NCBI RefSeq assembly: GCF_042646205.1
Contig: NZ_JBHRTF010000004.1
Location: 434,001-498,000 of the forward strand
From: Cellvibrio fontiphilus_A
Lineage (GTDB): Bacteria; Pseudomonadota; Gammaproteobacteria; Pseudomonadales; Cellvibrionaceae
DNA length: 64,000 nt
Reading direction: 5' to 3'
The position numbers and the translations under genes are program-made. This document shows positions 35,694-42,878 of the stretch, piece by piece (positions within the stretch are counted from its first letter, which is position 1; every line of letters starts with the position of its first letter). The notes under the pieces are model-generated. The model was not told the origin of the DNA. It made no database searches and saw only the letters and a list, made by a program, of their open reading frames with translations.

Positions 35694-37304
35694 ATGCTTC
35701 GCTTCACCATTGCTAAAAAGCTGATGCTGCTGGTTAGCATTGCTCTGCTTGGATTTGTCATCAGTCAGGTGTATTCACTGTGGGTTGAGCGCGCCAACAG
35801 TAGCCGTTTAGCGGAAGTAGAAAAACGTATTTATCCGACATTGGAATTGACCACTGTTAATTTAGGTTCGCTGTTGTTAATGGAGCAGCAAATCAACAGT
35901 TCGGTTACTACCGGTGATGCGCAGGTGCTGGCAGATTCAGCCGCGCACTACGAACAAATTCGCAAAAATCTCGCACAACTTTCCAGCCTGAGTAGTGATT
36001 TATCCAGCCAGGTAAAAGTTATCGATGACCAATTACAAACCTGGTACACCACTGCCACACGTATCGCACAAAGTTTTATTGATAGCACGGTTGACCTTGA
36101 ACAAGTGGGTGCAGAAGCGGCAGCCAATGCCGAGCGTTTGCAAAACCTGCGCGACTCATTGGCGACCATGAAAAGTGAAACGGCTAAACGGTTTAATGAA
36201 TCCATTAGTGAGACGGTTGAATCATCACAAGCCGCTGCACAAATTGCATTGGCGATTGCGGTTTGTGCAGTTGTGGCGCTGATTGCAATCAGTTTGGTGA
36301 TTAGCCGCTCCATTACGTCCAGCATTAATGAAGTGACAGCATCACTCAAAGAAATGTCTTCTGGTGCAGGTGATTTAACCAAGCGTATTCATTATGCCGG
36401 CGATGATGAGATTCGCGATCTGGTGCGTTTTTTTAATGCGTTTGTAGAAAAACTGCACGGCGCGTTTGGCAATGTCAGTCAGGATGTAGGTGCACTTGCA
36501 CAAGTGGCCAGCCGCTTAACCAATTCCAGCAGCCAAAATTTGCTGCGTATTAACGATCAGGCCGATGCTATATCGGCGATGCGCAGCTCCATTGATGATT
36601 TATTGCAAACCGTCAATGAAATCGCAAAATTTGCCGACAATGCTTCACTGCAAGCACAAGACGCCAGCTCAGCCGCCGCACGCGGGAAAGAAACCCTGAC
36701 TACGAATGTAACAACGATTAGCACTTTGGCTGAGGAAGTGCGCAGCGCAGCGAGTGTGGTAAACCGTTTTGAAGAATTTTCTGCCGATGTTGGCAGCTTG
36801 TTAAACACCATTCAAAACGTGGCGGAGCAAACGAATTTACTGGCCTTGAATGCTGCTATTGAAGCGGCGCGCGCCGGTGAACACGGGCGCGGTTTTGCGG
36901 TAGTGGCCGATGAAGTGCGCGGGCTTGCGGTGCGCACCCGCCAGGCAACCGAAGAAATTCATAAAGTGATTGGCGAATTGCGCAGCGTATCAGCGAGTGC
37001 GGTCACCGCTATGCAGGGCAGTGTGGAGCGCGCTAATCGCGGTGTGGAGGCTACAACAGCCTCGGGTGAAGTGCTCAATTCCATTTTAAATAATGTCGAT
37101 AACATCAGCAGTATTAATGAAAAAATCGCCGCTGCTACCCATGAACAAACCCTGACATTTGCGCAGGTGTCCGAGCATGTCAACGGGATTTATCACAACA
37201 CCCAACTGGTTACCAGCAGCACCAATGAATTGGATGAGGTGAGCCGCGACATAGACCACATCAGTCAGGAATTGCACAAAATCGCCAGCCAATTCCGCGT
37301 GTAA
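35694..37304 (+). CDS. Methyl-accepting chemotaxis protein
   Basis: The 536-residue receptor has TM1 (about 10-30), a periplasmic helical domain of about 155 residues (four-helix-bundle-like), TM2 (about 188-208), HAMP and the cytoplasmic signalling domain. The hairpin tip NLLALNAAIEAARAGEHGRG is intact with FAVVADEVRGLA. There is no C-terminal CheR-binding pentapeptide. The ATG 35694 follows TTGGGGATA; a TTG at 35682 is possible. A porin gene and a small binding-protein gene follow closely, so the receptor may sense the ligand they handle. Confidence 0.93.
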   Translation: MLRFTIAKKLMLLVSIALLGFVISQVYSLWVERANSSRLAEVEKRIYPTLELTTVNLGSLLLMEQQINSSVTTGDAQVLADSAAHYEQIRKNLAQLSSLSSDLSSQVKVIDDQLQTWYTTATRIAQSFIDSTVDLEQVGAEAAANAERLQNLRDSLATMKSETAKRFNESISETVESSQAAAQIALAIAVCAVVALIAISLVISRSITSSINEVTASLKEMSSGAGDLTKRIHYAGDDEIRDLVRFFNAFVEKLHGAFGNVSQDVGALAQVASRLTNSSSQNLLRINDQADAISAMRSSIDDLLQTVNEIAKFADNASLQAQDASSAAARGKETLTTNVTTISTLAEEVRSAASVVNRFEEFSADVGSLLNTIQNVAEQTNLLALNAAIEAARAGEHGRGFAVVADEVRGLAVRTRQATEEIHKVIGELRSVSASAVTAMQGSVERANRGVEATTASGEVLNSILNNVDNISSINEKIAAATHEQTLTFAQVSEHVNGIYHNTQLVTSSTNELDEVSRDIDHISQELHKIASQFRV

Positions 37305-37361
37305 TTTATTTTTCAAGGAATACAAACACAGGAAGTGTTAACAATCAGGAGTGAGAAATCG

Positions 37362-38546
37362 ATGCTAAAACACAGCTCAAGTTTTAAAAGAAATTCGCTG
37401 GCTGCCGCTATGTTAATTGCCCTTGCGATACCCGGGGTACAGGCAGCAGATTTAAATATTTCCGGCTTCCTTTCCGTGGGCGGCGGCATGGTGGATGACG
37501 ACAATGAAACCGGCGCAAATTACGGCGGTTATGAAGAGGATCTGACCTTTGATCGCAGCTTGCTGGGTTTGCAAGTAACCGGGCAAGTCAATGAAAAAGT
37601 ATCGGCAACAGCCCAATTAATTGCGCGCAAAAATGACAGCTATGAAGTGAATGCCGAGTGGGCATATTTAACCTGGCAGGCGAGCGATAATATTAAATTG
37701 CGCGGCGGTCGCTTGCGTACACCCTTCTACATTTATTCCGATTTTCTTGATGTTGGCTATAGCTACGGTTGGATCACACCACCGAGTGAGGTTTATTACC
37801 TGCCGTTTAACAATGTGGATGGTATAGACCTATACACCACCCAAACCCTGGGCATTTTTGACACTAGCCTACAAGTATATTTTGGCAGTTTTGATGATGA
37901 ATTTAATTTGGACGGTGTCACCACCGAGGCTAAAACCCGCAACCAAATGGGGGTGGCAGCAACCCTGGGTAAAGATTGGTGGACACTGCGTGCGGCTTAT
38001 CATGAAACCGATTTAAGCGTAAATGTGAACGGCGCTATTCTTGATCCAACCTCTGGGTTAACCCTGGGGCAATTCCTTGGAAGTTTGCCAGCGCAATTCA
38101 GTTTTGTGGCGCCGCGGGTGTTGGTCGAGGAGGATAAAGCCAGCTTTACCCAAATTGGTTTCACTATAGATACCGGGCGTTTTGTGGCAGCGGCAGAACA
38201 CGTGGAATTTGAGCCGGAGAACTCTCTGTTCGCAAAAAATGTACGCGAATATGTGATGGGTGGTGTGCGCGCAGGAGCTTGGCTATTTCACCTCACGGCA
38301 GCGCGAGCCGATGATGAGGCAGTGAACCTTGCCGAAGGCATTCCCGCCGCGCCCCAAACGGCGGTGTTGATTGGAACCTTAAATGCGATTGCTGAGGCGC
38401 AAGCCGATAAACGCGATGTTATTTCATTGGGAACCCGTTGGGATGTCGCCTCGGGGGTTGCGCTGAAATTGCAAATTGACGATGTAGACGATGAGGTCAG
38501 AGGCGATCAAAAAGTCTATTCCGTTGCTGTGCAAACCGTGTTTTAA
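37362..38546 (+). CDS. Outer-membrane porin-like protein
   Basis: The 394-residue protein has a signal peptide (NSLAAAMLIALAIPGVQA, cut before ADLN) and alternating hydrophobic beta strands with many aromatic ends, for example AEWAYLTWQ, KLRGGRLRTPFYIYSDF and WWTLRAAYHET. It ends VYSVAVQTVF, the terminal Phe typical of outer-membrane barrels. It resembles proteobacterial porins encoded beside phosphate-type binding proteins. It lies 57 bases after the chemoreceptor and 12 bases before the binding protein gene. Substrate is unknown. Confidence 0.78.
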   Translation: MLKHSSSFKRNSLAAAMLIALAIPGVQAADLNISGFLSVGGGMVDDDNETGANYGGYEEDLTFDRSLLGLQVTGQVNEKVSATAQLIARKNDSYEVNAEWAYLTWQASDNIKLRGGRLRTPFYIYSDFLDVGYSYGWITPPSEVYYLPFNNVDGIDLYTTQTLGIFDTSLQVYFGSFDDEFNLDGVTTEAKTRNQMGVAATLGKDWWTLRAAYHETDLSVNVNGAILDPTSGLTLGQFLGSLPAQFSFVAPRVLVEEDKASFTQIGFTIDTGRFVAAAEHVEFEPENSLFAKNVREYVMGGVRAGAWLFHLTAARADDEAVNLAEGIPAAPQTAVLIGTLNAIAEAQADKRDVISLGTRWDVASGVALKLQIDDVDDEVRGDQKVYSVAVQTVF

Positions 38547-38558
38547 GGGGGCGATTCC

Positions 38559-38984
38559 ATGAAAAAATTATTCAGTTCGCTGGTGGTTAGCTGCGCAATG
38601 TTAATGCCTCTGGTGTGTGCGGCAGAAGTGGCAGTGATAGTGCACCCCTCGGCCGCTTTTGATTCGCTGACGGAGGACGACATAGCGCGTCTTTTCCTCG
38701 GCAAAAGCAAAAGTTTTCCCAATGGTGCACAAGCAGTTCCTATCAACCAAAATGAAGGCGCGGCCGCGCGGGAAGCATTCAATGTGGCCGTGTGTAAGAA
38801 AAATGCCAGCCAATACAAAGCCTATTGGTCGCAACTGGTATTTACCGGTAAAGGCACGCCCCCCAAAGACGGTGGCGATGATGCCGGCGTGAAAGCGCTG
38901 GTGGCGGCCAATGCCAATATGATCGGCTATATCGACGCCAGTGCAGTGGATGCCTCGGTAAAGGTCGTTTTTAAGGTGCCCTAA
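38559..38984 (+). CDS. Small PstS-like periplasmic binding protein
   Basis: The 141-residue protein has a signal peptide (FSSLVVSCAMLMPLVCA) and one compact domain. It is much shorter than true PstS (about 320 residues). Segments such as DDIARLFLGKSKSFPNG, AVPINQNEG and YKAYWSQLVFTGKGTPP are typical of the stand-alone phosphate-binding-like proteins. IGYIDASAVDASVKVVF matches the last strand. It is the third gene of a chemoreceptor-porin operon with no ABC transporter genes, so it probably acts in sensing or capture rather than import. Confidence 0.85.
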   Translation: MKKLFSSLVVSCAMLMPLVCAAEVAVIVHPSAAFDSLTEDDIARLFLGKSKSFPNGAQAVPINQNEGAAAREAFNVAVCKKNASQYKAYWSQLVFTGKGTPPKDGGDDAGVKALVAANANMIGYIDASAVDASVKVVFKVP

Positions 38985-39044
38985 GCCTCTGGCGGAAGCC
39001 CCATTAACCCGTAAAGAAAGCCCTGTAAAACTACTCGCACTGCT

Positions 39045-39071
39045 AAAAAGCCCGCGCTATGCGGGCTTTTT
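39045..39071 (+). terminator. Rho-independent terminator
   Basis: AAAAAGCCCGC pairs with GCGGGCTTTTT around GCTAT, followed by a T-run. It ends the chemoreceptor operon before ybiT. Confidence 0.92.
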
Positions 39072-39192
39072 TATTGGCTTAATGGAGGGTTTAGGCCCTG
39101 TTTGCCTCCATTTAGGCTAAAATGCGCGCCTTTTTCACCCCAGTAGCCGCCGGTTACCCCTATTTAGTCGCACAGTCGCAGAGAAATTACCC

Positions 39193-40782
39193 GTGATCTC
39201 CACCGCCAATATCACCATGCAATTTGGTGCCAAACCGCTTTTTGAAAATGTTTCGGTCAAATTTAACAACAGCAATCGCTATGGCCTGATCGGCGCCAAT
39301 GGCTGTGGTAAATCCACCTTCATGAAAATTCTGGGGGGCGATTTGGAGCCATCGGCCGGGCAGGTGATGCTGGAGCCGAACGTGCGTTTGGGTAAATTGA
39401 AACAGGATCAATTCGCCTACGAGGAATTCTCGGTGGTGGATACCGTGATCATGGGGCACACCGAACTCTGGGAAATTAAAGCCGAGCGCGACCGTATTTA
39501 TGCGTTGCCGGAAATGAGCGAAGCGGACGGCATGCGTGTCGCTGAATTGGAAGTCGCCTTTGCCGAAATGGACGGCTACACCGCTGAATCACGCGCCGGC
39601 GAATTATTGCTGGGGTTGGATATCCCTATCGAACAACATTTTGGCCCCATGAGTGCAGTGGCACCCGGCTGGAAACTGCGCGTCTTGCTCGCGCAAGCCC
39701 TGTTTTCTGACCCGGATGTACTGCTGTTGGACGAACCCACCAACAACCTGGACATCAACACCATTCGCTGGTTGGAAGGCATGCTCACCCAGCGCAACAG
39801 CACCATTATTATCATTTCGCACGACCGCCACTTTTTGAATGCGGTGTGCACCCACATGGCAGATCTGGACTACGGCGAGCTGCGCGTTTACCCCGGCAAC
39901 TACGACGACTACATGATGGCGTCCACCCAGGCGCGCGAAAAATTATTAAACGAAAATGCCAAGAAAAAAGCGCAAATCGCCGAGCTGCAAACCTTTGTGA
40001 GCCGCTTCTCCGCCAACGCCTCCAAAGCCAAACAGGCTACCTCGCGCGCCAAACAAATTGAAAAAATCCAACTGGATGACATCAAGCCCTCAAGCCGTGT
40101 CAGCCCCTACATTAAATTTGTGCAAAACAAAAAGTTGCATCGCCAGGCAGTGACGCTGGAAGCCGTGAGCAAAGGTTTTGATCGCACCTTGTTTAGCGAT
40201 TTAAGCCTGCAAGTGGAAGCGGGCGAACGCATTGCGATTATCGGCCCCAACGGCGCGGGTAAAACCACTTTGCTGCGCTGTTTATACGGAGATTTACAAC
40301 CCGACAGCGGCACAGTGAAATGGGCCGAGCAAGCAGAGATTGGTTACTTTGCGCAGGATCACGCCGCCGATTTTTCCTACGACAGCAATTTGTTTGACTG
40401 GATGAAACAGTGGACCAAAGGCGACGAACAATTAGTGCGCGGTGCACTCGGACGCATGTTGTTCTCCAACGACGACGTGAAGAAAAACGTGAAAGTCTTA
40501 TCGGGCGGTGAAAAAGGCCGCATGTTGTTTGGCAAACTCAGTTTGGTAAACCCCAACGTGCTGCTCATGGACGAACCCACCAACCACTTGGATATGGAAT
40601 CCATCGAGGCATTAAACCTCGCACTGGAAAATTACCCCGGCACGCTGATTTTCGTCAGCCACGACCGGGAATTCGTCTCCTCCCTCGCCACCCGCATCAT
40701 CGACATGCAGCCTTCAGGCATTGTGGACTTCCACGGTAACTATGAAGATTATTTGCGTAGTCAGGGGATTTATACCGCGTAA
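39193..40782 (+). CDS. ybiT: ABC-F ATPase YbiT
   Basis: The 529-residue protein has two ABC cassettes without membrane domains: Walker A GANGCGKST and GPNGAGKTT, signature-like APGWKLRVLLAQAL and LSGGEKGRM, Walker B LLLDEPTNNLD and LLMDEPTNHLD. It matches E. coli YbiT (TMQFGAKPLFENVSVKFN, GLIGANGCGKS) closely. ABC-F proteins act on stalled ribosomes at the E site. The start is GTG at 39193 and is not preceded by a clear Shine-Dalgarno. It is not EttA, whose length is similar but whose N-terminal sequence differs. Confidence 0.95.
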   Translation: MISTANITMQFGAKPLFENVSVKFNNSNRYGLIGANGCGKSTFMKILGGDLEPSAGQVMLEPNVRLGKLKQDQFAYEEFSVVDTVIMGHTELWEIKAERDRIYALPEMSEADGMRVAELEVAFAEMDGYTAESRAGELLLGLDIPIEQHFGPMSAVAPGWKLRVLLAQALFSDPDVLLLDEPTNNLDINTIRWLEGMLTQRNSTIIIISHDRHFLNAVCTHMADLDYGELRVYPGNYDDYMMASTQAREKLLNENAKKKAQIAELQTFVSRFSANASKAKQATSRAKQIEKIQLDDIKPSSRVSPYIKFVQNKKLHRQAVTLEAVSKGFDRTLFSDLSLQVEAGERIAIIGPNGAGKTTLLRCLYGDLQPDSGTVKWAEQAEIGYFAQDHAADFSYDSNLFDWMKQWTKGDEQLVRGALGRMLFSNDDVKKNVKVLSGGEKGRMLFGKLSLVNPNVLLMDEPTNHLDMESIEALNLALENYPGTLIFVSHDREFVSSLATRIIDMQPSGIVDFHGNYEDYLRSQGIYTA

Positions 40783-40795
40783 TCCCAACCCCCTC

Positions 40796-40943
40796 CCGGC
40801 CTCCCCCTTTGTAAGGGGGAGGGGCTGACTCCCCGTGCGATAAAGTTTGTGCGAAGCTCCAGTCCCCTCCCCTGACAAGGGGAGGGTTAGGGTGGGGTCG
40901 CTTTTAATCCCTCCCCTTATGAATGGGAGGACTAGGGTGGGGT
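40796..40943. repeat. GC-rich hairpin repeat, left copy (three units)
   Basis: This stretch holds three hairpin units of the form CCCTCCCC-loop-AAGGGGAGGG, two followed by the tail TAGGGTGGGGT. Units lie at about 40802-40824, 40864-40898 and 40909-40943. Between the first and second is a spacer containing TGCGATAAAGTTTGT (40836-40850) that recurs in the right copy at 41421-41435. It begins after ybiT and ends before the DUF559 gene. Confidence 0.85.
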
Positions 40944-41012
40944 TTAGTTGCCTCCGCTTTTGGGGGAGTCCGGAAGGGCGTGGTTCTATCTTTTCACACA
41001 CAAGGAGCGAAT

Positions 41013-41372
41013 ATGAAAAACGGAAGAATTTTTAATATTCAACAACAAAAAACACAGCGCCAAGAATTGCGCAGCAATATGCCTCTACCGGAAAAAATTC
41101 TCTGGGCAAAAATTCGCAATCAACAACTCGGTGTTAAATTTCGCAGGCAACATGGTATTGATCGCTACATTGCGGATTTTTATTGTGCCGAATATAAGTT
41201 AGTGATTGAACTGGATGGCGTCAGCCATTATGAAAATGCTGCGCAAGATTATGATCACATTCGCGATGAATTTATGCGCGCATTAGGTTTAACCGTTTTG
41301 CGATTTACCAATGCCGAGGTCATGAATAATTTGGATGGGGTGATTGCGGTAATTAGTGCTCGATTGAAGTAA
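41013..41372 (+). CDS. DUF559 endonuclease-domain protein
   Basis: The 119-residue protein has a DUF559/Vsr-like restriction-endonuclease fold: LRSNMPLPEKILWAKIRNQQ, LGVKFRRQHGIDRYIADFYC, YKLVIELDGVSHYENAAQDY and RALGLTVLRFTNAEVMNNLD. Conserved Asp in IADFYC, Glu/Asp in VIELDG and His in VSHYE are candidate metal-binding or catalytic residues of a PD-(D/E)xK nuclease. AAGGAG six bases before ATG 41013 supports the start. It has direct GC-rich repeats on both sides (40796-40943 and 41373-41573). Its stop codon abuts the right repeat. Such stand-alone proteins have no proven biological role. Confidence 0.88.
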   Translation: MKNGRIFNIQQQKTQRQELRSNMPLPEKILWAKIRNQQLGVKFRRQHGIDRYIADFYCAEYKLVIELDGVSHYENAAQDYDHIRDEFMRALGLTVLRFTNAEVMNNLDGVIAVISARLK

Positions 41373-41573
41373 CCCCCACCCAGCCTCCCCCTTCATAAGG
41401 GGGGAGGGGCTGACTCCCAGTGCGATAAAGTTTGTACGAAGCTCCAGTCCCCTCCCCTTATGAAGGGGAGGGTTAGGGTGGGGTTGCTCTTACATCCCCC
41501 TCCCCTGACAAGGGGAGGGCTAGGGTAGGGTTTAGTCCCCTCCCTTTGTGAAGGGGAGGGCTAGGGTGGGGTG
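41373..41573. repeat. GC-rich hairpin repeat, right copy (four units)
   Basis: Four hairpin units lie at about 41384-41410, 41449-41484, 41496-41531 and 41537-41572, the last three ending in a TAGGGTGGGGT-like tail. The first unit, the spacer with TGCGATAAAGTTTGT and the second unit repeat the left copy with few mismatches, 585 bases away and in the same orientation. The repeat begins immediately after the DUF559 stop codon. Confidence 0.88.
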
Positions 41574-41583
41574 GAATATGGGG

Positions 41584-41928
41584 TCAAGCCTTCTTCACAA
41601 ACTCCGACTTCAACATCATCGCGCCTATGCCATCAATTTTGCAGTCGATATCGTGGTCGCCATCGACGAGGCGATTAATTTTTACTTTGGTGCCGACTTT
41701 GACTACCGATGATGAGCCTTTGATTTTTAAATCTTTAATCACGGTGACGTAATCACCTTCGGCCAATAAATTGCCGTTGGCATCGCGCACAATAAATTGT
41801 TCATCGTCGCTGCTGGCGGTTGCGGCATCGGCCGACCACTCATGTGCGCACTCGGGGCAAATCAATAGGCTGCCATCTTCATAGGTGTATTCGGAATTGC
41901 ATTTGGGGCAGGGTGGGAGTTGGCTCAT
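41584..41928 (-). CDS. yjdM: YjdM (PhnA-family) zinc-ribbon protein
   Basis: The 114-residue protein has an N-terminal zinc ribbon (CPKCNSEYTYEDG, LLICPECAHEW) and a small beta domain (VRDANGNLLAEGDYVTVIKD, LKIKGSSSVVKVGTKVK). It matches the alkylphosphonate utilisation-named PhnA/YjdM family, whose real function is not firmly known. The ATG 41928 begins at the conserved MSQLPPCPKC; an earlier in-frame ATG at 41949 is less likely. Confidence 0.92.
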   Translation of the reverse strand: MSQLPPCPKCNSEYTYEDGSLLICPECAHEWSADAATASSDDEQFIVRDANGNLLAEGDYVTVIKDLKIKGSSSVVKVGTKVKINRLVDGDHDIDCKIDGIGAMMLKSEFVKKA

Positions 41929-42057
41929 AACAGGCTCTCTTGGCAGCATTTATTAACGATGGTGAGTATTCCCATCGCCGGCACAGTAAACCGGGCGCGC
42001 AGTATAACCGCCAGCAGTAACTATCCCTATCGCGTTATTTGATTCAGATTGGATTCC

Positions 42058-42074
42058 CTTAATTTTTCCTTAAG
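42058..42074 (+). promoter_or_regulatory. PmrA-type box and promoter of the ten-gene operon
   Basis: CTTAAT-TTTTC-CTTAAG exactly fits the PmrA direct repeat YTTAAK-N5-YTTAAK. A possible -10, TATTCT, follows at 42085-42090, placing the box over the -35 region as in PmrA-activated promoters. The first gene starts at 42123. The sixth gene of this operon encodes an OmpR-family regulator of the PmrA/QseB type, so autoregulation is likely. Confidence 0.7.
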
Positions 42075-42122
42075 TTTACTTTTCTATTCTGCACCCTAAG
42101 AACTCCAAATACCGGGTGCCCT

Positions 42123-42878
42123 ATGAAAGAGCTACTGCTTGACCTGACCAGCGCGCAAGAATCCCCCAGCCAAACCTGGCATATGCCGCGCCTGCCGCAA
42201 TTTCGTATCCCGCGTTTTGAGTTGCACAGCCATACCAGTGCCGAGCGCAGTGCAGTGGAGGCGTATATCCAGCAGCGTTTTGCCAAAGTCCACAGTGCTG
42301 AAGTTACGCATTTTTTACCCAATATTCTCAGCGTTCGCTGCGGTGGTGATTTTTCTGCTGCTGTGGGTTTGGCACCAGCTGCCAGCGGAAAATTATTTGC
42401 CGAGCAATATTTGTCTGCCCCCATAGAGCAGGTCATCAGTGAGCGTTTGGGCGTAACGGTTGCGCGTGAACAAATTGTGGAGATCGGCAATTTGGTATCC
42501 ACCTGGAAAGGCAGCAGTTTGTTGTTGTTTATTGTGATTGGTGAATTGTTGGAGCGCTTGGGTTACGACTATGTGCTGTTCACCGGCACGCGCGAAGTAA
42601 AAGCGCTGTTGGCGCGTTTGCATTATTCGCCCATGGTATTGGCCGATGCCAACCCCGCGTGTTTAGCCGATGGCGGCGCCAGCTGGGGCAGTTATTACAG
42701 CCACCAACCACAAGTGATGTTTGGCGATAACCGCCCCGCTTTGTCGGCCGCACGCAAAAACCCCATGTACCGCACCACGGTTGCAGCGATTAATCGCGCG
42801 ATTGAAAAATTAAAAAACCAATTTCTGCAAGCCAACCCCTTGCCTGTCGCAAGTTTGATGGAGCAAGCAGATGAATAA
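42123..42878 (+). CDS. Thermostable-hemolysin family protein (GNAT-like)
   Basis: The 251-residue protein belongs to the family named after Vibrio delta-VPH thermostable hemolysin. Recognisable segments are SAVEAYIQQRFAKVHSAEV, FLPNILSVRCGGDFSAAVG, EIGNLVSTWKGSSLLLFIVI and YDYVLFTGTREVKALLARL followed by HYSPMVLADANP. The EIGNLVS strand followed by a helix and a GYDYVLFTGT strand suggests an acyltransferase-like (LuxI/GNAT) fold rather than a pore former. There is no signal peptide. It is the first gene of a ten-gene string, overlaps the acyl-ligase gene by 8 bases, and probably uses an acyl group activated by that ligase. Confidence 0.82.
   Translation: MKELLLDLTSAQESPSQTWHMPRLPQFRIPRFELHSHTSAERSAVEAYIQQRFAKVHSAEVTHFLPNILSVRCGGDFSAAVGLAPAASGKLFAEQYLSAPIEQVISERLGVTVAREQIVEIGNLVSTWKGSSLLLFIVIGELLERLGYDYVLFTGTREVKALLARLHYSPMVLADANPACLADGGASWGSYYSHQPQVMFGDNRPALSAARKNPMYRTTVAAINRAIEKLKNQFLQANPLPVASLMEQADE

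Noticed and set aside
39193..40782. EttA instead of YbiT
   Set aside because: The N-terminal TMQFGAKPLFENVSVKF and the later segments match YbiT rather than EttA.
40796..41573. CRISPR array
   Set aside because: The repeats are GC-rich hairpins of uneven spacing with near-identical spacers, and no cas genes are near. They form two repeat blocks around a DUF559 gene instead.
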